NCBI GenBank assembly: GCA_964454645.1
Contig: CAYVTM010000001.1
Span: 62,001-126,000 of the forward strand
Direction of reading: 5' to 3'
Source of the DNA: CAYVTM01 sp964454645
Lineage (GTDB): Bacteria > Bacteroidota > Bacteroidia > Sphingobacteriales > Sphingobacteriaceae
DNA length: 64,000 bases
The notes below the pieces were generated by a model. That model worked only from the letters and a program-made list of their open reading frames with translations. It made no database searches and had not been told where the DNA came from. Within the stretch, counting starts at the first letter, position 1, and the number at the start of each line of letters is the position of its first letter. This document shows, piece by piece, positions 7,522 to 15,471 of this stretch. The position numbers and the translations under genes were made by a program.

Positions 7522-7916
7522 TGGTGGAGCCGGAGGGATTCGAACCCTCGTCCAAACATGGGATCTGTGTTGCTTTCTACATGCTTAGTTTATACTTGGT
7601 TTTCGTCCTGCAGCCGGCCATAAACTGCCTACTTCAGGCTTAGCTCTTTGTTTTCGGACATCCTACAGAGCAGGGGATAGCCTATCCCGACTTTTATGGT
7701 GCCTCGGTGTCGGACGCGGTCGTTCAGCGCTTCCGGGAGACATCTCGCTTCCCGATCTGATCGGAAAAAGGTATTATAACATCCTGTTATAATTACGCAG
7801 CAAGAGCGTAGTTATTTTCGCCATTTATGGTTTGAAGGATTTCTTTAGAGGGCAACCCTACACCGCCCTGCATGCTTACAACCAAACCTACCATCCTGTC
7901 AATTCCGGTCGGCCCC
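7522..7916 (-). ncRNA. ssrA: Transfer-messenger RNA (tmRNA)
   Basis: The tRNA-like ends are clear. The 5' end at 7916 starts GGGGCCG, which pairs with CGGCTCC (one G-U) just before an encoded ACCA at 7522-7525. The T-arm GGTTCGAATCC lies near the 3' end. The internal reading frame at 7822-7793 (minus strand) reads GGC GAA AAT AAC TAC GCT CTT GCT GCG TAA, giving the tag GENNYALAA with a typical ALAA proteolysis end. The stop is followed by a TTATAAC/GTTATAA hairpin. It rescues stalled ribosomes together with SmpB (29327-29773). Its 3' end faces the accessory island. Confidence 0.97.
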
Positions 7917-7932
7917 TTGTATTATAATCGAA

Positions 7933-7948
7933 GATACATTTTTGTATC
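7933..7948. other. Small dyad between the aminotransferase and ssrA genes
   Basis: GATACA-TTTT-TGTATC lies in the 37 bases between the minus-strand aminotransferase stop and the tmRNA start. It may be a weak transcription end or a regulatory site. A TATAAT-like box at about 7920-7926 (minus strand) could be the tmRNA -10 element. Confidence 0.35.
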
Positions 7949-7953
7949 TGCTT

Positions 7954-9156
7954 TTAATTCATTTGTTTTTTATAGATTTCCAACCCTTTTTCCAAACAGG
8001 TCATCGCATTGTTTAAATCTTCTTTGTTTAAAACGTATGCGATACGTACTTCATTTTTCCCGGCTCCGGGTGTGGAATAGAATCCGGTTGCCGGTGCCAT
8101 CATTACCGTTTGCCCTTCAAACGAAAAATCTTCCAGCATCCATTGACAGAATTTGTCGGCATCGTCAATTGGTAAACGGACAACAGCATAAAAAGCACCT
8201 CCTGGATTCGGACAGAATACGCCTTCCATTTTATTCAATGCGTTTACGACAATTTCCCTGCGCTCGGTATATTCCTTGATCACTTTGTCGAAATACGATT
8301 GTGGCGTATCAATTGCTGCTTCAGCTGCTATTTGTGCTACGGCAGGAGGTGACAAGCGAGCTTGCGCAAACCGCAGGGCGGCATTCAATACCTCTTTGTT
8401 TCGCGTCACTATAGCTCCGATACGTGCTCCACAAGCGCTGTATCGTTTCGATACGGTATCCAATACGATCACATGCTCATCCAATCCCTCCAAATGCATC
8501 GGTGAAACGAATTCTTTCCCATCATAACAGAATTCACGATAGGCTTCATCTGAAAAGATAAATAAATCGTATTTCAGGGCCAGCGTTTTTAATTCCTCCA
8601 ATTCGCTGCGGGAATACAAATACCCGGTAGGATTATTAGGATTACAGATCATGATCGCTTTTGTTTTCGGTCCGATTAATTTTTCGAACTCGGAAACAGG
8701 AGGTAAGGCAAATCCGGTTTCTATACTGGATACAATCGGTTTCACAATAACATCAGCCATACAGGTAAAGCCATTGTAATTGGCGTAAAAAGGTTCGGGG
8801 ATAATTACTTCATCTCCGGGATTTAAACACGCATTTACCGCAATGGTAATCGCTTCGGAACCTCCGGTAGTAACGATAATGTTCGAAGCGGTAATTCCCT
8901 TAAACCCGACTTTTCGATAATAACCCGCCAGTTTTTCGCGATAGGACGGGACCCCTTCCGAATGGGTATATTCCCATACTTTGAATTTAATGGAACGAAT
9001 CGCATTCAGCATCCCTTCGGGAGTTTCAATGTCGGGCTGGCCAATGTTCAAGTGGTATATCTTTTTGCCGTCTTTCTTGGCTTTGTCGGCAAAAGGTACA
9101 AGTTTGCGTATGGGAGATGCCGGCATTGCGACTCCTTTGTGTGAAATTTTTGGCAT
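7954..9156 (-). CDS. PLP-dependent class I/II aminotransferase
   Basis: The 400-residue fold-type I aminotransferase shows NIGQPDIETP near residue 37, GGSEAI near 98, CNPNNPTG at 171-178, Asp203 in FSDEAY, the PLP-binding Lys237 in DTVSKRYSACGARIG and Arg245. It is closest to aspartate/aromatic-type enzymes of the I-gamma kind, with no firm substrate. I start at the ATG at 9156. An upstream in-frame ATG at 9201 would place 15 odd residues across the terminator at 9173-9200. It lies just upstream of ssrA on the same strand. Confidence 0.9.
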   Translation of the reverse strand: MPKISHKGVAMPASPIRKLVPFADKAKKDGKKIYHLNIGQPDIETPEGMLNAIRSIKFKVWEYTHSEGVPSYREKLAGYYRKVGFKGITASNIIVTTGGSEAITIAVNACLNPGDEVIIPEPFYANYNGFTCMADVIVKPIVSSIETGFALPPVSEFEKLIGPKTKAIMICNPNNPTGYLYSRSELEELKTLALKYDLFIFSDEAYREFCYDGKEFVSPMHLEGLDEHVIVLDTVSKRYSACGARIGAIVTRNKEVLNAALRFAQARLSPPAVAQIAAEAAIDTPQSYFDKVIKEYTERREIVVNALNKMEGVFCPNPGGAFYAVVRLPIDDADKFCQWMLEDFSFEGQTVMMAPATGFYSTPGAGKNEVRIAYVLNKEDLNNAMTCLEKGLEIYKKQMN

Positions 9157-9172
9157 AGGTTTAAAATAAAAA

Positions 9173-9200
9173 TGTCCCCTCACAATTGAGCGGGGGGACA
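9173..9200 (-). terminator. Terminator downstream of the DUF1573 gene
   Basis: TGTCCCC pairs with GGGGACA around an inner CAATTG-centred loop. On the minus strand it is followed by TTTTTATTTT. It separates the DUF1573 gene from the aminotransferase gene. Confidence 0.75.
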
Positions 9201-9240
9201 AAAGTCTTAAAAATTATCTGTTTTTAAAAGTTTATTATGC

Positions 9241-9699
9241 TTAGTTTTTGGGCCCAGTATTTTCTTTTTTCACAGGAGCAGCACTTTGCTCAACAGCAGC
9301 AGCTTCAACATTTCCTTTAATAAATAATACTTTAGATGCTGTTTTTGAATTCGAAGTGATAGTGATTGCTTTGTTGAATGCTCCCGGACGGCCTTTAGAG
9401 TTGTAAATAGCTGTAATTTCTCCCGACTCTCCCGGTTTTACAGGCTCTTTCGTCCATTTCGGAGTTGTACAACCGCAAGATGCACTTACATTACTTATTA
9501 CCAAAGGTTCTTTACCCGTATTCGTAAATTTGAATACATATTCTGCCTGAACACCTTCTTTGATGCTCCCGAAATCATGCACTTCTTTTTCAAACTTGAA
9601 TTCAGCCTGATTTGGATTTTCTACTTTTGCAGCTGTTTGGGCAAATGAAAATGTTGCTAATGCAGCAACTGCAACGAATGATAAAACGAGTTTTTTCAT
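9241..9699 (-). CDS. DUF1573 (CCDC/Ig-like) exported protein
   Basis: This 152-residue protein has a Sec signal peptide ending SFAQ at about residue 20. The DUF1573 domain (about 30-130) is an immunoglobulin-like fold. Its marks are FGSIKEG, FKFTNTGKEPLVI, the ASCGCTTP cysteine pair and PGESGEI. Such proteins are abundant in Bacteroidota envelopes; their role is unknown but probably structural or binding. An Ala/Lys-rich tail follows. It has its own terminator at 9173-9200. Confidence 0.88.
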   Translation of the reverse strand: MKKLVLSFVAVAALATFSFAQTAAKVENPNQAEFKFEKEVHDFGSIKEGVQAEYVFKFTNTGKEPLVISNVSASCGCTTPKWTKEPVKPGESGEITAIYNSKGRPGAFNKAITITSNSKTASKVLFIKGNVEAAAVEQSAAPVKKENTGPKN

Positions 9700-9793
9700 A
9701 ATTTGTATTTAATTGTTTATGGCCTGATTAAAAATTTTTCGGCATTTGTTATTTCATAATGTTAAAATTAACAAAAATTATTCCATTATTGAT

Positions 9794-12010
9794 TTATTTA
9801 GTTGTGTTTAACAGTAACTTTTCCCGATACACTTCTTTATCTATCTCTAATTCAATGAAATATATACCCGATTTTTGATCTTTTAAATCTAATGATACCA
9901 AATCTTCGGAATTGTTTATTCTCTTTTCTGTCAGTACAAGTCTGCCAATTGCATCATAAATGCGCATTTGGATTGTACGATTTAAGAACGATGAAACATC
10001 AATAATTGTTTTACCGGTACTTGGATTGGGGTAAACAGAAATATGTTTTGCTAATGCTGTAGAAACACTTGCTTTAGGATTGGTGCTGAACTGGTGGGCA
10101 ATCATCGAGCCGAAATCGGCGGGAAACCCTCTTAAGTTTGTGCCATCCATTCTCTTGAATCGAACATATCCGCTACCATCATTATTTGCAAAAAAGGAAA
10201 GTCCGTCTTTTGCCGAATCATAAAAATAAAACTGATAACATGCCAGGGGTAGATTTACGGTATCGCGATAGATAGTGTTTCCGTCCATCTCTCCCCGGTT
10301 GTATAACAGGTTTCCATTCATATCGAGCAGTTCCCAATAGTTTTGTGGACCGGCATTGTTCGTTCGGACTTCCACATAAAATGTTTCGGGATAAACAAAA
10401 GAGTTAACGAAAGTAGAAACGGCGTGATTGTTTGAAAGATCCTGATCGTTTGCTGCAAGAATATTTACTTCGAACTTGTTCGGGTTTCCTGTAAGCTCCA
10501 GATCCTCCAATTCTATTTCAGCAGTACCTCCGGAGGGAATTACACCGGGCCAGGTTGTAGTCTTTTTTGTTTTTCCTGATTCTCCATATTCTATATCGAC
10601 CCCCTGTACTGCATCAGTTCCATTATTCTTAACCCGAATAAGCCCTTTGCCACATACAGGATTGATACGGTTGAACGACCATTCGTTGCTGGGAGCCATA
10701 ATCTTCAGTAATTCGATATCGTGATTAATCTGTGGCTCTTCAAAATAAATAAGTTGTGCCGCAACATAATATCCACAGTTGTTATTTCCAACATTCGTAA
10801 AGGGAGTCATGTTGATATCGAATGAATGTGTTTGACCCGGTGTTAAAAAAGGTGTTAAATCATTAATCATGGGGCGCACCATTTCTCCCGGGCACCAGTT
10901 AGCACGGTCGTACAGCCAGGTTCCGGGCTGAGGGAACATGGGGTTCATTCCGCAGTCATCTTTCCATATCTGATTACTATAGGCTTGACTACTATCGATA
11001 AATACAAAATTATTTTTGATACAAAACTCTGCGCAGTTTTGATTGCCTCCGAAACCATGTCCGGTTTGGATGATTCTTAAATCAACTCCTTTTGCTGCAG
11101 AATCGACGTAGATGTTTTTAGGTACTAAGTAATTTTCAATAGAATTGACCGGATCTCCGTAAGGGAAAAATCCGCTGTAGAGTTGTTCTACTTTGTATGC
11201 CTTACGAACGGGTGTCCCTTTAATCATTTCAAAGTCGAGCGTAACTGTAAATCCGTCCGACCATCCGTCATACAATACACGTATTTCTGTGGAGTCGTTA
11301 AAGAGCGAACGGTAATCGGTAACATCCATTTCCCAGGTGCGGGAGAAAGTACCTGTTAAATTTCCCGAATAAGGTGTAATGTATCTGGCGATCTCAATAT
11401 CTTCGATAACAGGATTGAATAATGTGTCGGTCCAATATCTTATATAATAAGTTGTATCGGAAGGGACAAAAACAGAATCAACTATTTGTCCGCTATGTGC
11501 CGTATAATAATACTTGAAATAGCCGGCTGCATAAAATTCTATCGAGTCGCTTGCTGTGCTTGGGTGTAAGCTATCCGAATAAAAAATAATTTTTTGCAAG
11601 GGATTCAAATTGCTGTCGGTTTGATGTGTGTTTGAATTATAGAAGGTGGTATAGGTTGGATTAATTGAAACAGAAACACTATCCAAAACAATATTATTTA
11701 CCATAAAGTTGGGATAATATTGGACGAGCGTGTCTGTTTCATTTGTTGGTCGGCGTACAAAGACGCGGGTAGTATAATCCCAGTCGCTGCACCCTGCCGA
11801 AGGGCAACCCAACGTATATTTGAGCGTAATTTTTTTAAAGGAGCTGTCGGCAGGCGGAAACTCAGTGCGAACATCATAATTGCCATACCAATTCATATGT
11901 GTTTTGTTATGCGCACGTATGTTCAGAGTATCGCTTGCATAAAGTGTTTGGGTAAACACTAAAAAGAATAGAACCGGTATGATAAAGAAATAAGGTAGCT
12001 TATGCTTCAT
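9794..12010 (-). CDS. PNGase F-like secreted protein with T9SS sorting domain
   Basis: The 738-residue protein has a signal peptide ending TLYAS. Its first third carries the PNGase F N-domain mark TLGCPSAGCSDWDYTTR (about residues 66-82), whose Asp in SDWD matches the catalytic aspartate region of the family. Further on, TGHGFGGNQNCAEFC matches the second jelly-roll domain. The family removes N-linked glycans from glycoproteins. The C-terminus (ISVYPNPSTGK ... EKLLLN) is a type A T9SS signal, so the protein should reach the surface. The ATG at 12010 is preferred to a TTG three codons upstream. Activity depends on glutamates I cannot place. Confidence 0.75.
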   Translation of the reverse strand: MKHKLPYFFIIPVLFFLVFTQTLYASDTLNIRAHNKTHMNWYGNYDVRTEFPPADSSFKKITLKYTLGCPSAGCSDWDYTTRVFVRRPTNETDTLVQYYPNFMVNNIVLDSVSVSINPTYTTFYNSNTHQTDSNLNPLQKIIFYSDSLHPSTASDSIEFYAAGYFKYYYTAHSGQIVDSVFVPSDTTYYIRYWTDTLFNPVIEDIEIARYITPYSGNLTGTFSRTWEMDVTDYRSLFNDSTEIRVLYDGWSDGFTVTLDFEMIKGTPVRKAYKVEQLYSGFFPYGDPVNSIENYLVPKNIYVDSAAKGVDLRIIQTGHGFGGNQNCAEFCIKNNFVFIDSSQAYSNQIWKDDCGMNPMFPQPGTWLYDRANWCPGEMVRPMINDLTPFLTPGQTHSFDINMTPFTNVGNNNCGYYVAAQLIYFEEPQINHDIELLKIMAPSNEWSFNRINPVCGKGLIRVKNNGTDAVQGVDIEYGESGKTKKTTTWPGVIPSGGTAEIELEDLELTGNPNKFEVNILAANDQDLSNNHAVSTFVNSFVYPETFYVEVRTNNAGPQNYWELLDMNGNLLYNRGEMDGNTIYRDTVNLPLACYQFYFYDSAKDGLSFFANNDGSGYVRFKRMDGTNLRGFPADFGSMIAHQFSTNPKASVSTALAKHISVYPNPSTGKTIIDVSSFLNRTIQMRIYDAIGRLVLTEKRINNSEDLVSLDLKDQKSGIYFIELEIDKEVYREKLLLNTTK

Positions 12011-12142
12011 AAATAACAAGATTTAATTGAGAATGTGTAAATATAGAAGTTTGTGATGGAAAAGAAAATAGAGCCTATTTCTTGTTTTGAATCAAGCATT
12101 TTATCGAAAAACATTAAATTACCCGTTTTAAACGAGAATATG

Positions 12143-12150
12143 TATTTTTG
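12143..12150 (+). promoter_or_regulatory. -7 element TATTTTTG upstream of the E1 gene
   Basis: It matches the Bacteroidota TAnnTTTG element, 30 bases before the ATG at 12181. No clear -33 TTTG is seen at standard spacing. Confidence 0.45.
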
Positions 12151-12180
12151 CTAAGTTTGTTATAGTTTCAATTCTAAAAT

Positions 12181-14613
12181 ATGGCTAAAGAAAATAGAGA
12201 TGAAATGAATGCCTTAAACGGGCAGGGACTTTCTTTCGAAGATTTTAAATCGATCGTACTGAACGATTACCGCCTTGCAGTAGAAAGTCGCCAGGTAAGT
12301 TTGCTGGGGCGGAAAGAAGTACTTACCGGCAAAGCTAAGTTCGGAATTTTCGGAGACGGTAAAGAGCTTGCTCAAATAGCAATGGCTAAAGTGTTTAAAG
12401 ACGGGGATTTCAGGTCGGGTTATTATCGGGATCAAACTTTTATGTTTGCTACGGGTATGTCGAATATCTCCGAGTTTTTTGCACAATTATATGCGCATAC
12501 CGATGTAGATGCTGAGCCTTGCTCGGCAGGAAGAAGTATGAACGGGCACTTTGGTACACGGAGTTTAAATGAGGATGGTACCTGGAAAAAACTCACGGCG
12601 ATGAAGAATTCATCTGCCGATATTTCACCTACTGCCGGTCAAATGCCACGATTGGTAGGGTTGGCCTTAGCTTCGAAAATTTATCGTGAGAATAAAGACT
12701 TATCCTACCTCGAAGATTTTTCTGTTGCGGGAAATGAAGTGGCTTTCGGAACCATTGGAAATGCAAGTACTTCTGAAGGACATTTCTTCGAAGCGATCAA
12801 TGCAGCAGGGGTATTACAAATTCCAATGGCAGTTTCCGTATGGGACGATAGCTATGGGATTTCGGTACACGCAAAATATCAAACCACAAAAGAGAATATT
12901 TCTGAAATATTAAAGGGGTTTCAACGTGATGAACAGGGAAAGGGTTTCGAGATTTTCCGTGTAAACGGTTGGGATTATGCAGCGCTTTGTGATACGTACG
13001 AAAAAGCCATCAGAGTCTGTCGCGATGAACATGTGCCGGTATTAATCCATGTTTTGGAAATGACGCAACCGCAGGGGCATTCTACTTCCGGATCGCATGA
13101 GCGATATAAATCGAAAGAACGTTTGGAATGGGAGGATGAGTTTGATTGTATTAAGAAGATGCGTGAATGGATCATTGCTTCTGCCTTATCGACTGCTGAA
13201 GAGTTGGATACTATCGAGGCGGAAGCCAAAAAAACAGTCCGCGAAATACAGAAAAAAGCCTGGGAAGATTTTAATACGCCTGTTCGCAAAGAGTTTAATG
13301 AGGTCGTACAGCTCTTTGATGAGCTTGCTGCTGAAAGCGCTGAAGCTGAAAAGATCCGGATCATTAAAACAAACTTACAGCAAAGTATGGATCCGATTCG
13401 TAAAGATATTTTGGTTGCCGTAAAAAAAGTATTGCGGTTAACCCGTCAGGAATCCTCTCCGGTAAAATCGAAATTACTGAATTGGGTTTCTGTCAATAAA
13501 GCAGAAAATTACGATCGCTATAATTCCTACCTCTTTACCGATACCGGCGAATCAGCATTGCATGTACAGGAAATAAAACCGGTGTATGCCGAAGAACCGA
13601 ATATAGTGGATGGAAGAGAAGTGGTACAAGCTTGCTTCGATGCAGCCTTTGCTCGTGATCCCCGTGTAGTTGCTTTTGGAGAAGATGTCGGAAAAATAGG
13701 AGATGTGAATCAGGGGTTTGCCGGGTTGCAGGAAAAATACGGTGAGATACGTATCAGTGATACGGGTATTCGGGAAGCAACCATCGTAGGCCAGGGAATT
13801 GGTATGGCTATGCGTGGGTTAAGACCGATTGCGGAGATACAATATCTCGATTATTTATTGTATGGTTTGCAAACCTTAAGCGACGATCTGGCTTCACTTT
13901 CGTATCGTACCAAAGCCGGACAAAAAGCACCTCTGATTATTCGTACACGCGGACATCGTTTAGAGGGTATCTGGCATTCGGGCTCTCCCATCGGAATGAT
14001 TCTGAATGCATTGCGTGGGATTCATGTACTGGTTCCCCGAAACATGACGCAGGCCGCAGGATTTTATAATACACTGCTGAAATCTGATGAACCTGCTTTA
14101 GTGATTGAATGTTTAAATGGATATCGGCTGAAAGAAGCTTTACCCGAAAATATTGGAGAGTTTACCCTTCCCTTAGGTATTCCCGAAACCATACGTGAGG
14201 GATCGGACGTAAGTGTGGTTACTTACGGGTCTTCCTGCCGTATCGCGTTGGAAGCGGCAGAGCATTTAGCGGAAATGGGAATCTCTGTTGAGATTATCGA
14301 TGTGCAAAGTTTATTACCCTTTGACAGGTATCATCATATTGTTGATTCTTTGAAGAAGACCAATAAAGTTATTTTCTTTGATGAAGATGTTCCCGGAGGT
14401 GCATCGGCTTATATGATGCAGCAAGTGCTGGAAGTTCAGAAAGGATACTACCAATTGGATTCTGAGCCACGTACTTTATGTGCGCATCCACACCGTCCGG
14501 CTTATGGAACTGATGGGGATTATTTTTCGAAACCTAATGCAGAAGATTTGGTAGAATTGGTTTATGAGATGATGCATGACTCTAATCCGTCACAATTCCC
14601 TAAATTATACTAA
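12181..14613 (+). CDS. 2-oxoacid dehydrogenase E1, fused alpha and beta subunits
   Basis: The 810 residues join an E1-alpha-like half (about 20-400) and an E1-beta half (about 475-805). The alpha half has the thiamine diphosphate/Mg region GNASTSEGHFFEAINAAGV (194-212) ending at the WDDSYGIS segment. The beta half starts VVQACFDAAFARDPRVVAFGEDVG and shows EIQYLDYLLYG, IRTRGHRLEG and EPALVIE. Fused E1 proteins of this kind occur in Bacteroidota and oxidise branched-chain or related 2-oxoacids with E2 and E3 partners encoded elsewhere. The exact substrate is not readable. No E2 or E3 gene is nearby. Confidence 0.88.
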   Translation: MAKENRDEMNALNGQGLSFEDFKSIVLNDYRLAVESRQVSLLGRKEVLTGKAKFGIFGDGKELAQIAMAKVFKDGDFRSGYYRDQTFMFATGMSNISEFFAQLYAHTDVDAEPCSAGRSMNGHFGTRSLNEDGTWKKLTAMKNSSADISPTAGQMPRLVGLALASKIYRENKDLSYLEDFSVAGNEVAFGTIGNASTSEGHFFEAINAAGVLQIPMAVSVWDDSYGISVHAKYQTTKENISEILKGFQRDEQGKGFEIFRVNGWDYAALCDTYEKAIRVCRDEHVPVLIHVLEMTQPQGHSTSGSHERYKSKERLEWEDEFDCIKKMREWIIASALSTAEELDTIEAEAKKTVREIQKKAWEDFNTPVRKEFNEVVQLFDELAAESAEAEKIRIIKTNLQQSMDPIRKDILVAVKKVLRLTRQESSPVKSKLLNWVSVNKAENYDRYNSYLFTDTGESALHVQEIKPVYAEEPNIVDGREVVQACFDAAFARDPRVVAFGEDVGKIGDVNQGFAGLQEKYGEIRISDTGIREATIVGQGIGMAMRGLRPIAEIQYLDYLLYGLQTLSDDLASLSYRTKAGQKAPLIIRTRGHRLEGIWHSGSPIGMILNALRGIHVLVPRNMTQAAGFYNTLLKSDEPALVIECLNGYRLKEALPENIGEFTLPLGIPETIREGSDVSVVTYGSSCRIALEAAEHLAEMGISVEIIDVQSLLPFDRYHHIVDSLKKTNKVIFFDEDVPGGASAYMMQQVLEVQKGYYQLDSEPRTLCAHPHRPAYGTDGDYFSKPNAEDLVELVYEMMHDSNPSQFPKLY

Positions 14614-14685
14614 GATGTTTGTGGATACGAAATGAAAGATTCGTTTCGTGTCCTTTTTCATGGTCGAAGATATCCTTTGTAATCT

Positions 14686-15240
14686 ATGAATACCAAATTC
14701 CCGCTCATAAGTACCCCCCGGTTTTTACTTCGACAGATTATATCTACGGATATTGAAAATATATACCGCGGATTATCTCATCCCGACGTGATTAAATATT
14801 ACGGTGTAAAATATTCGAGCTTAGAAGAAACTAAAGCTCAAATGTTATTTTACAAAGAGCTGGAAAAAAAAGAAACCGGAATATGGTGGGCAATCTGCAC
14901 AAAAGATACGGGACAATTTTGTGGAACTATCGGATACACGTATTTGAACAAGGTTCATCGCAACGCCGAATTGGGTTTTTGGCTATTCCCGGAATATTGG
15001 AGACAGGGAATTCTTTCGGAACTGGGGCATCCGGTTTGTTCATTCGCTTTCAAAAATTTAAAATTACATCGAATTTCTGCTTACGTTGAGACAGATAATT
15101 TGGGAAGCAGGAAAGTTTTGCAGAAACTTAATTTTACGCATGAAGGAACATTAAGGGAATGTGAAATCAAAGATGGAAAATTTATCAGCCTGGATGTTTT
15201 TTCAAAATTAAATTCGGATATAATACCCATACAGAAGTAA
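14686..15240 (+). CDS. GNAT family N-acetyltransferase (RimJ/RimL type)
   Basis: The protein has 184 residues. It has the RimJ/RimL order: TPRFLLRQI at the start, GTIGYTYLNKVHRNAELGF with the beta strands, WLFPEYWRQGILSEL for the acetyl-CoA loop, and AYVETDNLGSRKVLQKLNF near the end, the usual asparagine/serine pair of the family. It probably acetylates an N-terminal amine, but the target is unknown. It lies 72 bases after the E1 gene on the same strand; there is no clear operon link. Confidence 0.88.
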   Translation: MNTKFPLISTPRFLLRQIISTDIENIYRGLSHPDVIKYYGVKYSSLEETKAQMLFYKELEKKETGIWWAICTKDTGQFCGTIGYTYLNKVHRNAELGFWLFPEYWRQGILSELGHPVCSFAFKNLKLHRISAYVETDNLGSRKVLQKLNFTHEGTLRECEIKDGKFISLDVFSKLNSDIIPIQK

Positions 15241-15410
15241 ACGGATAAGGTAGGCATCGAAAGAATCTACTTATAATTCCCTGTAAAACATAGCTTCTTC
15301 ATACAAAACACAAGAAGAGTATTATTTTTCACTGCTTTTTTGCATATTTGCGAATATTGCAATGTTGTGTTGTGTCGTATTTCGATACAGAGCAATTCAA
15401 TTTTTTAACT

Positions 15411-15431
15411 TTCTGTATATTAAATACAGAA
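15411..15431. promoter_or_regulatory. Dyad upstream of the antiporter gene
   Basis: TTCTGTAT and ATACAGAA (8-bp arms, 5-base spacer) lie 40 bases before the ATG at 15472. This could be an operator; no regulator is adjacent. Confidence 0.35.
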
Positions 15432-15471
15432 GAAACAGTACACATTTTTTAGACCTATATATTTTATTTAG

